From Fodinibius sp052060035 (lineage in GTDB: Bacteria; Bacteroidota; Rhodothermia; Balneolales; Balneolaceae): a stretch of DNA of 64,000 nt. Every line of letters begins with the position of its first letter. Position 1 is the stretch's first letter. Positions 10,201 through 17,748 of the stretch are shown in pieces. A program made the position numbers and the translations under genes. Below the pieces are notes generated by a model. The model searched no databases and had not been told where the DNA came from. It worked only from the letters and a program-made list of their open reading frames with translations. Location: contig NZ_JBPOEA010000010.1 of NCBI RefSeq assembly GCF_052060035.1, forward strand, positions 1-64,000. Direction: 5' to 3'.

Positions 10201-11578
10201 TAAGGATGAAGAAGGTAAAGAACTCATTTCTTACAACATTCCTTACGGTTCTGAACTCTTGGTCGAAGAAGGTGACGAGGTTCCCAAAGGAGTACCCCTA
10301 TGTACTTGGGATCCTTACAATGCTAATATTTATGCTGAAATTGACGGAGTTGTTGAGTATAAAGATATCCTCGAAGATATTACTTTCGCTGAAGAAACGG
10401 ATGCTCAAACAGGTCACCGTGAAAAAGTGGTAATCGATTCTAAGGATCGTTCGTTGATACCTACGCTGTTGGTTAAAGGTGGCGATGATCGAGTTCGAGA
10501 AAAAACGCTCCCTGTTGATACACATATTGTTGTAGAAGACGGGCAAGAGGTTGCTGCCGGACAAGTATTAGCTAAGATTCCACGATCAACTGGACAATCG
10601 AAAGATATTACAGCAGGTCTGCCGCGAGTTACCGAGCTATTTGAGGCTCGTTCGCCAAGTGATCCTGCTGCGGTATCAGAAATTGACGGTATTGTTAAGA
10701 TGGGTGGCCGTAAGCGCGGTAAGCAGGAAGTTATCGTTGAAAGTAAAGATGGCAAGACCGAAAAAACATATCTCATATCTCTTTCCAAGCACATTCTTGT
10801 GCAGGAGAATGATTATGTAGAAGCGGGTCAGCAGCTGTCCGACGGTACTATTCCGGCCGAAGAAATTCTAAATATTCTCGGACCTTATGCCGTACAGTCG
10901 TACCTTGTGAACGAAATTCAGGAGGTATACAGGCTTCAGGGTGTGAAAATCAATGACAAACACATTGAAACTATTGTTCGCACCATGATGCAGAAGGTTG
11001 AGGTAACTGATCCCGGTGATACCATGTATCTTGAGGGAGATAAAGTTGACCGATTTGAGCTCAACAATAAGAATGATGAGCTTATCGGTAAATACGTTGT
11101 TACTGAGGTCGGTGGAAGTGACCTTAAGCAGGGAAGACTGCTAACACGTCGCGAAGTTCGAGAAACAAATAATGAACTGATCAAAGAAGGATTAGAAGAG
11201 ATAGAGACACGTGAAGCGGAACCGGCAATATCTAAGCCGATACTGCTTGGTATTACACGTGCTGCACTCTCTACAGAAAGCTGGCTGTCTGCCGCTTCAT
11301 TCCAGGAGACTACAAAAGTGCTGACACAAGCATCTATTGAGGCCAAGAAGGATCTCCTTCAGGGTCTAAAAGAAAATGTGATTGTTGGTCATAAAGTACC
11401 TGCCGGTACGGGTCTCCGTAAGTATGATGATCTGATTGTTGGTAAGAAAGAAGAGCTTGACGAAGAAGAGCAAGAAGTTGCTAAAGTATTCGATGAGCTT
11501 GCCGGATCAGAAGAAGCAAATGGAGAGGAAGAAGCGAAACCGACAGCAGAAGCTGATGTTGAGGATGATGAATCCTAA
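7232..11578 (+). CDS. rpoC: DNA-directed RNA polymerase subunit beta-prime
   Basis: 1448 residues. The catalytic Mg-binding loop NADFDGDQM is present near residue 470. The N-terminal zinc site is CHCGKYKR with CDRCG (about 66-85), and the second zinc site is formed by a Cys near 816 and CETERGVCSMC (about 890-905). The trigger-loop region reads SIGEPGTQLTLRTFHVGG. The TTG start has GGAGG (7220-7224) seven bases upstream, and no ATG nearby competes. The C-terminus ends in an acidic tail. An intrinsic terminator follows, closing the operon. Confidence 0.97.
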   Translation: MPTTNTLTVSKDFDKIGISLASPETILSRSHGEVLTPETINYRTFKPEMDGLFCEKIFGPVKDYECHCGKYKRIRYKGIICDRCGVEVTRKAVRRERMGHISLTVPVVHIWYFKSLPNKLAYLLGYSSKNLEKIVYYETYVIMNPGVARDLGYKKGDLISEEEYYDIQEQLPEDQWEMDDDDEDKFRAKEGAEAIEELLATQDLDELAYRLRYEARNETSQMRKKKKLKRLQVIESFRAANQHTENRPEWMVQSVIPVIPPELRPLVPLEGGRFATSDLNDLYRRVIIRNNRLKRLIDIKAPDVILRNEKRMLQEAVDSLYDNSRKSNAVRNNNRPLKSLSDMLKGKSGRFRQNLLGKRVDYSGRSVIVVGPELKMHQCGLPKEMAVELYKPFIIRRLIERGYVKTVKSAKKVVDRRDSVVWEVLENVIDGHPVLLNRAPTLHRLGIQAFQPVLIEEKAIRLHPLACTAYNADFDGDQMAVHLPLSHDAVLEASVLMLGSHNLLSPANGGPIAVPSQDMVLGIYYMTKMANDKRGEGKTFANMDEVLIAYDRDRIDMHAKINLRITKENEDGEQVQEIIKTTTGRVLFNKILPEAMEFVNKTLGKKELRVLIGDIHYEVGTARTAEFLDDMKRLGFEEATTGGLSFSLEDIVTPKEKDELLEKAKNEVAEIDDRYEMGFITDNERYNQVIDKWTSTTNRVSESLFNALTEDRDGFNPVFMMADSGARGSKEQIRQLGGMRGLMAKPQKSSQQEGNEVIENPILSSFKEGLTVLEYFISTHGARKGLADTALKTADAGYLTRRLVDVSQDIIINEQDCGTLRGIKMKALKDNEDVIESLEDRILGRVSLHDIYDPITDELLCEANQMIDENVAQSIAETSIEEVEIRSVLTCETERGVCSMCYGRDLARNTMVQVGEAVGVIAAQSIGEPGTQLTLRTFHVGGTASRVESESMHKAKFEGEVEFENIRVVEYDDGEEIHDVVLSRAGEIKIKDEEGKELISYNIPYGSELLVEEGDEVPKGVPLCTWDPYNANIYAEIDGVVEYKDILEDITFAEETDAQTGHREKVVIDSKDRSLIPTLLVKGGDDRVREKTLPVDTHIVVEDGQEVAAGQVLAKIPRSTGQSKDITAGLPRVTELFEARSPSDPAAVSEIDGIVKMGGRKRGKQEVIVESKDGKTEKTYLISLSKHILVQENDYVEAGQQLSDGTIPAEEILNILGPYAVQSYLVNEIQEVYRLQGVKINDKHIETIVRTMMQKVEVTDPGDTMYLEGDKVDRFELNNKNDELIGKYVVTEVGGSDLKQGRLLTRREVRETNNELIKEGLEEIETREAEPAISKPILLGITRAALSTESWLSAASFQETTKVLTQASIEAKKDLLQGLKENVIVGHKVPAGTGLRKYDDLIVGKKEELDEEEQEVAKVFDELAGSEEANGEEEAKPTAEADVEDDES

Positions 11579-11604
11579 TTACTTTTCTAAAACCATTCAA
11601 TAAT

Positions 11605-11641
11605 AAAAAAGTGCCCGTCAGAAATGATGGGCACTTTTTTT
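11605..11641 (+). terminator. Intrinsic terminator of the rpoBC operon
   Basis: A 10-bp GC-rich stem, GTGCCCGTCA with TGATGGGCAC around a GAAA loop, is preceded by six A and followed by seven T. It lies 27 nt after the rpoC stop. The A-run makes the structure potentially bidirectional, so it could also serve the convergent YtxH gene. Confidence 0.92.
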
Positions 11642-11716
11642 ATATAACCAATCCTAATAGAGGGTATAAAATCTATTTGAACCTATAATATTTTGGTTTA
11701 AAAATGTATAGGTTGA

Positions 11717-12061
11717 TCAGGAAGATTTATCAGCATTATGCTGAGTAGAATTATTTTCCTTGCCTCCTTTGGTATCATCAATGGTATCTAACAGGTCTTC
11801 TGCTTCGCGTATAAGATCTTCAGCTCGATGACGAGCATCTTCAACAACGAGGTCACCTTGTCGTTTAGCTTCCGAAATAGCTTCTTTCTCCTCAGAAAGT
11901 TGATCAATTAAATGAGTAAGTTCATCCAGATACGAACTTAAACGATAAGAAATGACGTCTCGTGTATTGCTTCCTTTATCTGGAGCATAAAGTAATGCTA
12001 CTACTGATCCTACCAAAGCTCCGGATATTAAACCAAGTGTAAAGTCTTTAGATTTGCTCAT
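11717..12061 (-). CDS. YtxH-domain protein
   Basis: 114 residues. A short N-terminus is followed by one hydrophobic segment (about 9-27, LGLISGALVGSVVALLYAP) ending in the APDKG turn that is diagnostic of YtxH/DUF883-like gas-vesicle/stress proteins. After that comes a long amphipathic helix rich in E, K, R and D (about 40-100), probably a coiled coil, and a polar tail. The family is linked to stress responses but has no defined biochemical role. It is convergent with rpoC and appears monocistronic. Confidence 0.8.
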   Translation of the reverse strand: MSKSKDFTLGLISGALVGSVVALLYAPDKGSNTRDVISYRLSSYLDELTHLIDQLSEEKEAISEAKRQGDLVVEDARHRAEDLIREAEDLLDTIDDTKGGKENNSTQHNADKSS

Positions 12062-12311
12062 AATAAACTACTGCCTCCTGTAGCCTGTTTTATCAAATAA
12101 CTGAAATTAGTTAAAATGCTTCCACATTAACGTTTGTTTTGTTCCTTTAATATGTAATATCCTGTAGATTTTTGAAAACGATAATATCTATAAATTCTAC
12201 GTCTGAATGGTACAATTGAAATGAAATATCAGAGAACATCAGGATTAAGAAAGAGAATCAATTTTTTTTATCTTAAGCACAATAAAAACAACCAACAAAG
12301 GATCGATTTCT

Positions 12312-12974
12312 ATGAAATTTTTTATTGATACTGCTGATCTTGATGAAATCAAGGAAGCAAATGATTTAGGGGTGTTAGATGGCGTAACTACAAATCCAAG
12401 TTTATGTGCTAAAATTGGTGTGGCTGATTTTGAAGGACATATTGCAAAAATATGCAATCTTGTTGATGGAGATGTTTCAGCCGAAGTTGTTTCTACAGAA
12501 TATGATGAAATTGTTTCAGAAGCACGTGGTTTAGCACAGATTGCTGATAATGTGGTGGTAAAGGTGCCTCTTATTAAAGAGGGAATTAAAGCCATCAAGA
12601 CGTTGTCTGATGAAGGGATTCGTACTAATTGTACACTCTGTTTTTCTGCGACACAAGCATTGTTAGCTGCTAAAGCAGGGGCTACTTATATTTCGCCATT
12701 TATTGGACGATTAGATGATATCTCAGATGACGGCATGCAGCTTATTGAGGATGTGGTGACAATCTATGAAAATTATGGTTACGAGACGGAAGTTCTTGCA
12801 GCAAGCATTCGTCATCCGATGCATGTACTTGAATCGGCACGATTGGGAGCAGATGTTGCTACGATGCCTCTAAATGTGATTGATCAGCTACTGCATCATC
12901 CATTAACAGACCGTGGCCTTGAGCGCTTTCTTGATGATTGGAATGCACTACAGGAAGAGCAGAACAAAAAGTAA
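12312..12974 (+). CDS. tal: Transaldolase (TalC/Fsa superfamily)
   Basis: 220 residues, the length of the small decameric transaldolase subgroup. The signature FFIDTADLDEIKEANDLGVL is followed by DGVTTNPSL. The Schiff-base lysine is K84 in VVVKVPL. The segment FSATQALLAAKAGATYISPF, next to IGRLDD, carries Phe where fructose-6-phosphate aldolases have Tyr, which favours transaldolase of the pentose phosphate pathway. The gene stands alone, with 250 nt of AT-rich leader and a terminator just behind it. Confidence 0.88.
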   Translation: MKFFIDTADLDEIKEANDLGVLDGVTTNPSLCAKIGVADFEGHIAKICNLVDGDVSAEVVSTEYDEIVSEARGLAQIADNVVVKVPLIKEGIKAIKTLSDEGIRTNCTLCFSATQALLAAKAGATYISPFIGRLDDISDDGMQLIEDVVTIYENYGYETEVLAASIRHPMHVLESARLGADVATMPLNVIDQLLHHPLTDRGLERFLDDWNALQEEQNKK

Positions 12975-12997
12975 TGTAAATGTTATTTTTGGGATTA

Positions 12998-13029
12998 ATG
13001 CTCGGTATAGCTCATGCCGGGCATTTTTT
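12998..13029 (+). terminator. Intrinsic terminator after transaldolase
   Basis: An 11-bp stem, ATGCTCGGTAT with ATGCCGGGCAT and two G-T wobbles around the loop AGCTC, runs directly into six T. It lies 24 nt after the transaldolase stop. Confidence 0.88.
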
Positions 13030-13091
13030 CTTGTTGGTATGCTTGAGGAATTAAAAAAGAAAAACATATTATAAAACAGTGAGCAATTGTA

Positions 13092-14471
13092 ATGGACCTG
13101 TTTAACGGAGAATCTGATTCTGGAGATCCCAGGGAGAAAACAAATTTTGTTAATCCCCACCAGCCCCTTGCTACTCGCATGCGGCCTCGGTCTCTTGAGG
13201 AATTTGTTGGCCAAGATCACATCGTTGGCGAAGGAAAAATGCTGCACCGTATGATTGATTTGGGGGTTATTGGATCATTGATTTTCTACGGTCCACCAAG
13301 TTCCGGGAAAACCACCTTGGCTCATGTAATATCGCGAGAAATAAACGCAGAATATGTGGAGCTAAATGCGGTACTCGATGGAATTAAGGATTTAAGAAAA
13401 GTGGTTGCCAAAGCAGAAAAAGTCCAGCAGATGAATAGTCGTAAAACTATTCTTTTTGTGGATGAAATTCATCGCTGGAATAAGGCTCAGCAAGATGCGT
13501 TACTTCCACACCTGGAGTCAGGGGTGATCACCCTTATAGGGGCTACAACCGAAAATCCGTTTTATTCCCTGGTAAGTCCGCTGCTGTCTCGCTGCCAGCT
13601 TTTCGAGTTGTATGACTTGACGACCGATCATGTATTAACCATGATTGATAGATCACTTCAGGATGAGGAACGTGGTTTGGGTAAAAAGAATGTCAAAGTA
13701 ACGACTCAGGCCAAACAGCATCTTGCAGAATTTGCGGGAGGGGATATCCGAAATGCGATTAATGCTCTGGAGGTAGCGGTGTTGTCCAGTGACCCTGATG
13801 ACGAAGGGATAATTCAAATCGATTTAGAAATAGCTAAAGAATGTATTCAGCGCAGAGGAGTCCGTTATGATGCTGGTGGGGATGAGCACTATCACTATGC
13901 ATCAGCCTTTATTAAGTCTTTGCGCGGGTCAGACGTAGATGCAGCTCTTTATTGGATGGTGGCAATGTTGGAGGGAGGAGAAGATCCCAATTTTATATTT
14001 AGGCGCATGCTTATTCAAGCTTCAGAGGATGTGGGAATGGCCGATCCGCACGCTCTTTCTTTAGTGAATTCGGCTCACGAAGCGTTTACAAAATGTGGAA
14101 TGCCGGAGGGACTTTATTTTTTGGCTCATGCATGTATTTATGTAGCCTTGGCTCCGAAAAGCAACAGTGCAGGGGCAGTATTTTCAGTTCGCAACGAAAT
14201 TCAGAAGAATGGTATTGGGGAAGTCCCACCACATTTACGCGATAAAACAGCAAATTCTAAACAGTCGAGATACCTGGGGATTGAGAATGCATCTGATGAT
14301 TATCACTATCCGCATTCGTATGATCATCACTGGATTCCGCAAGATTATTTGCCGGAAGATGTAAAAAATAAACACTGGTATGACGCCGGGGCGATTGGAC
14401 GTGAGGGAAAACTTTGGGATCGGCTTGAGAAGATTAAAGAGGCCTACAAAGAAGCTAAAAAGAAACGATAG
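13092..14471 (+). CDS. rarA: Replication-associated recombination protein A (RarA/MgsA), AAA+ ATPase
   Basis: 459 residues. The Walker A motif is GPPSSGKTT (about 66-75; SS replaces the more usual GT), Walker B is ILFVDEIHRWNKAQQDALLP (near 120), and sensor 1 is LIGATTENP. The C-terminal MgsA/RarA tetramerisation domain is recognisable from RGSDVDAALYWMVAMLEGGE onward. RarA acts at stalled replication forks and interacts with SSB and RecA-dependent repair. The N-terminal PLATRMRPRSLEEFVGQDHI is typical. The gene follows a terminator, so it has its own promoter. Confidence 0.93.
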   Translation: MDLFNGESDSGDPREKTNFVNPHQPLATRMRPRSLEEFVGQDHIVGEGKMLHRMIDLGVIGSLIFYGPPSSGKTTLAHVISREINAEYVELNAVLDGIKDLRKVVAKAEKVQQMNSRKTILFVDEIHRWNKAQQDALLPHLESGVITLIGATTENPFYSLVSPLLSRCQLFELYDLTTDHVLTMIDRSLQDEERGLGKKNVKVTTQAKQHLAEFAGGDIRNAINALEVAVLSSDPDDEGIIQIDLEIAKECIQRRGVRYDAGGDEHYHYASAFIKSLRGSDVDAALYWMVAMLEGGEDPNFIFRRMLIQASEDVGMADPHALSLVNSAHEAFTKCGMPEGLYFLAHACIYVALAPKSNSAGAVFSVRNEIQKNGIGEVPPHLRDKTANSKQSRYLGIENASDDYHYPHSYDHHWIPQDYLPEDVKNKHWYDAGAIGREGKLWDRLEKIKEAYKEAKKKR

Positions 14472-14575
14472 CCCCGTTTATTCAGTTTACAGCTTTTGAA
14501 TAGTTTCAGATTTAGTGTCGGAATATTTTCTGGCAGTTAATTTATTTTTGACTTTGTTTATAGCCAATAAATTTT

Positions 14576-15145
14576 ATGATTAATCTTAAAATTATCAGCG
14601 GTACCGATCGTCCCAATTCCAATGCCCTTCGTGTCTCTAAGTATGTGCAGCAGTTATATCAAAAGGAAAGTATCGATGCTGATATTATTGATTTACAGGA
14701 GTTCCCTCTGGATAAGGTAAAAGGGGGTAAGTATGGAGAAGACCTGCCTGCCGTAGATGATTTTGTTCAGCAAGCAGTAACTGCAGATGGATTGGTGGTC
14801 GTTTGTCCTGAATACAATGGGGGTTACCCGGGTATTTTAAAAATGTTTATTGATTACCTGCCATTTCCCAATAGCTTGGATAAAAAACCAATTGCTCTGA
14901 TAGGAGAGGCCAACGGTGCTTTTGGGGCCCTGCGGGCTGTAGAGCAGCTGCAACAGGTATTTGGCTACAGACATGCTCATATTTTTCCTGAACGAGTTTT
15001 TATTTCTCGAGTAAGTGAGAATTTTGACGAGCAAGAAGGGATTAAAAATGAGTTACAGCAGCAATTGCTGGATGCTCAAATTGGGGGCTTTCCTAAATTT
15101 ATCAAAAATGTGCAGGAAGAAGAGTCACTTATAGCTGAAGGCTGA
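14576..15145 (+). CDS. NAD(P)H-dependent FMN reductase (flavodoxin-fold)
   Basis: 189 residues of the NADPH-dependent FMN reductase/ChrR-YieF family. The N-terminal phosphate loop is ISGTDRPNSNALRVSKY (about 7-23). The FMN-ring segment VVCPEYNGGYPGILKMFIDY is diagnostic. A likely role is quinone, chromate or azo-compound reduction with a flavin cofactor; the physiological substrate cannot be told. It converges with the response regulator gene, only 38 nt apart. Confidence 0.85.
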   Translation: MINLKIISGTDRPNSNALRVSKYVQQLYQKESIDADIIDLQEFPLDKVKGGKYGEDLPAVDDFVQQAVTADGLVVVCPEYNGGYPGILKMFIDYLPFPNSLDKKPIALIGEANGAFGALRAVEQLQQVFGYRHAHIFPERVFISRVSENFDEQEGIKNELQQQLLDAQIGGFPKFIKNVQEEESLIAEG

Positions 15146-15187
15146 TATTTTTATCTGTTTTAAAATAGTCTACAGCACAAATATCAG
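15142..15187. terminator. Possible shared terminator between convergent genes
   Basis: A 9-bp inverted repeat, CTGATATTT (15142-15150) and AAATATCAG (15179-15187), spans the two convergent stop codons. The stem is AT-rich and the loop is 28 nt, so as a terminator it is weak. No better candidate is present in the 38-nt gap. Confidence 0.35.
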
Positions 15188-15900
15188 TTCATTTTAAGCA
15201 TATAGCCAACACCGTGTAACGTTACCAGATACTTGGGATCGTCGGGATGCTTTTCAATTTTTGAGCGTAGCTTTGAGATATGAACATCAACGGTACGGGT
15301 ATTGGTGCTGAACTCATATCGCCAAACATTTTCAAGCAGGTCGTCTCGGGAAACGGGTTCATTAGAATGGGTTACAAGGTAGCGTATTAGTTCTACTTCT
15401 CTGGTAGTGAGCTCCAGAGTCCCTTTTTCTGGATGTTCGGCCGTTGCATCTTTCAAATCAATATGGATAGGATCAAGATCAACTTCCTTAATGGGTTTCA
15501 TTTTGGAATAGGTCTCGGATCGTCGCAAACGAGCTTTAATTCGAGCAAGAAGTTCTTTAACGCCGAAGGGTTTAGTGAGGTAGTCATCTGCGCCAATATT
15601 AAGACCGGTAACTTTATCAATTTCCTGATCTCTGGCGGTAAGTATAATAATCGGGAAGGTATAATTTTGGTCGCGCACGGTACGGCAAACATCAAACCCA
15701 CTCATACCCGGCAGCATCAGATCTAAAATCATTAAATCAGGCTGTTCATTTTTTACGGTTTGGATAGCTTCATCCCCTGTTTTAGCAATATAAACCTCAT
15801 ATCCCTCGCTTTCTAAGGTATCCTGCAGGGTAAAAACTAAACTTGGTTCGTCCTCGACGATAACAATTTTTTGGGGCTCATCAGCTGACATGTTCTTCAA
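15184..15900 (-). CDS. OmpR/PhoB-family response regulator
   Basis: 238 residues. The receiver domain (about 11-125) carries the acidic pair E16/D17 (VEDEPS), the phosphoacceptor D60 (ILDLMLPGMSGFDV) and the KPF lysine. The C-terminal winged-helix DNA-binding domain includes ELTTREVELIRYLVTHSNEP and a final recognition region with NTRTVDVHISKLR. The start overlaps the end of the kinase gene by 20 nt, so the pair is coupled. An alternative start is Met4. The target genes are unknown. Confidence 0.92.
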   Translation of the reverse strand: MKNMSADEPQKIVIVEDEPSLVFTLQDTLESEGYEVYIAKTGDEAIQTVKNEQPDLMILDLMLPGMSGFDVCRTVRDQNYTFPIIILTARDQEIDKVTGLNIGADDYLTKPFGVKELLARIKARLRRSETYSKMKPIKEVDLDPIHIDLKDATAEHPEKGTLELTTREVELIRYLVTHSNEPVSRDDLLENVWRYEFSTNTRTVDVHISKLRSKIEKHPDDPKYLVTLHGVGYMLKMN

Positions 15901-17578
15901 GTTCTTTATTTCTTGAGTCTGGTTCAGGTAGTGTTGATGAAGAATCCAACGAAACTTCTTTATTTGATTCGCTTAAAATAGGAAATCTTATGATAAAAAT
16001 AGATCCGTTCCCCGGTTTGCTTTCAACCTTGATAGAGCCTGAATTGAGTTCGACTAAGTTTTTTACAATCGATAAGCCTAACCCATGTCCTTTGGTTTTG
16101 GCGGTTAAAGAATCTTCTACTCTGAAAAACTTAGTGAAGATATTCGACAAGTTTTTCTTGTCGATGCCAATGCCATGATCTTCGATACAAAGTTTTAGAT
16201 GGTCATTTTGCTTAGAAACATGAATGCCAAGATATTTTTCGTCAGTACTATACTTGATGGCATTATCGATTAAATTACTGAGAATTGTTTCTAAACTATT
16301 TTGATCGATATTTACTTTGGGAAGGTTGTCATCGATATTTAGATCAAGATTAAAATCTTTTTTTCGGAAAAACTTTTGGTGTTTATCGAGGTAAGATTCT
16401 ACCAAATTTCCAATATCTGTAGGCTCCGGTTCTACCAGTGAATTGCCCGCATTGGATTTAGCTACATCGAGCAGCTTTTCGATCATATTTCTGAGGCGAA
16501 CAGCTTCGCTGAAAATATGAGTTCCGTAACGCTTAAGTCGCTGTTGATCTTGAACTCTTCCGTCGGCAAGATTTTCTCCCGCTGCCTGCATTACAGACAA
16601 TGGAGTTTTGAGTTCGTGGGTTACATTTGCCAGAAAGTCTGCTTGCCGTTCGGCGAGAGCTCGTTCTTTCTGGGCTGAGATAAACATGAAGACCAGCGCT
16701 CCCAAAAGTAGCAGCATCGCTGCCCCCAATACAATAAGATTTTTAATCAGCGAGGCATTACTGGCTGCGATCGTGGATTCATCTGTAAAAGATACTTCGG
16801 CCTTCCAGTAGTCAAAAAAGTCGGGAAAATTTTGTTCAAATTGTATCTGTTGCCGATCATAAGTTGCATTGGGATTGCTGCTGGCAATAATTTCATTGTT
16901 TGTCCAGTCCCTAAGCCAGACATTCATTCCGGGATGTTGTTCAGATCCAAACTTCTGGGCTAATATTTTTGGAAGATACGAGTTGCGTAAAAAATCTTGG
17001 TTAAAAGGCATTGTAATGTAGCCGAATACTTCTCGCTTCGACGGATTTATCAGTGCAATTGTTATACTGCGGTGCGAATCAAATATTACCTTGTTATTGT
17101 ACTGATAGTCGGCTAATAGGCTTTTTATTTGTGTTCGGGCAATACCCATTCCATCACAAACAACAGACGAGTAGTTCGTTGTTGGTTCGAATTTTTGATC
17201 TGAATTATATTGTAGAATGGGTTCTTGTTGTTGACAAGCATCAGAGCCGGAAGGTATAAAAAAGATATTATCATAAATGGAATCTCCAGAAGCCTTATTC
17301 AGTAAGCTTGTGACTTCAGGCGTAAACTGTCCCGATTTATTAAATTCTTCTTGGAGTCGATTAATGTCAGCAGATCCAAGTCCGATAAATTTCTTAAAGA
17401 AGCGGTAACGAATTTTATCAGTAAACTCAGCAATTTGGAGTTTTTTATTTTCTCTGGATGATTCCAACGTATGTTCATGCAGTGCATAGAGTGAATATAC
17501 ATTCATGCCGGTAAGCCCTAAAATAGCAATTACGCCGGCAGCAAGTAAGATCCATCGTAATGATCCGTATCGCTTCAT
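15881..17578 (-). CDS. Membrane sensor histidine kinase
   Basis: 565 residues. TM1 lies at about 9-30 and TM2 at about 278-302, leaving a roughly 245-residue periplasmic sensor domain with no family I recognise. A HisKA domain follows, with the phosphoacceptor in NVTHELKTPLSVMQAAGE (His near 321), then an HATPase domain with the N box NLIDNAIKYS and G boxes IEDHGIGI and GHGLGLSIVKN. The C-terminal tail of about 30 residues is polar. It is cotranscribed with, and partner of, the downstream OmpR-type regulator. Confidence 0.92.
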   Translation of the reverse strand: MKRYGSLRWILLAAGVIAILGLTGMNVYSLYALHEHTLESSRENKKLQIAEFTDKIRYRFFKKFIGLGSADINRLQEEFNKSGQFTPEVTSLLNKASGDSIYDNIFFIPSGSDACQQQEPILQYNSDQKFEPTTNYSSVVCDGMGIARTQIKSLLADYQYNNKVIFDSHRSITIALINPSKREVFGYITMPFNQDFLRNSYLPKILAQKFGSEQHPGMNVWLRDWTNNEIIASSNPNATYDRQQIQFEQNFPDFFDYWKAEVSFTDESTIAASNASLIKNLIVLGAAMLLLLGALVFMFISAQKERALAERQADFLANVTHELKTPLSVMQAAGENLADGRVQDQQRLKRYGTHIFSEAVRLRNMIEKLLDVAKSNAGNSLVEPEPTDIGNLVESYLDKHQKFFRKKDFNLDLNIDDNLPKVNIDQNSLETILSNLIDNAIKYSTDEKYLGIHVSKQNDHLKLCIEDHGIGIDKKNLSNIFTKFFRVEDSLTAKTKGHGLGLSIVKNLVELNSGSIKVESKPGNGSIFIIRFPILSESNKEVSLDSSSTLPEPDSRNKELEEHVS

Positions 17579-17698
17579 GTTTTTATAGGTTATTGACTTT
17601 TACAAAGAGTAAGGTAATAAATTTATGGTGCGACCAAATGCTAAAAGAGTACTTTTTTACGTGATTTAATACATCAAAATCGTAAGGTTATAAAATAA

Positions 17699-17722
17699 CA
17701 AAAGGGGCACAAAAGTGCCCCT
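17699..17722 (-). terminator. Intrinsic terminator of the M1 peptidase gene
   Basis: On the minus strand an 8-bp GC-rich stem, AGGGGCAC with GTGCCCCT around a TTTT loop, is followed by T-rich sequence. It lies 27 nt beyond the M1 peptidase stop codon and before the kinase gene, which therefore needs its own promoter within 17579-17698. Confidence 0.85.
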
Positions 17723-17748
17723 CAATGCATTTAATGATTAGCGTAATG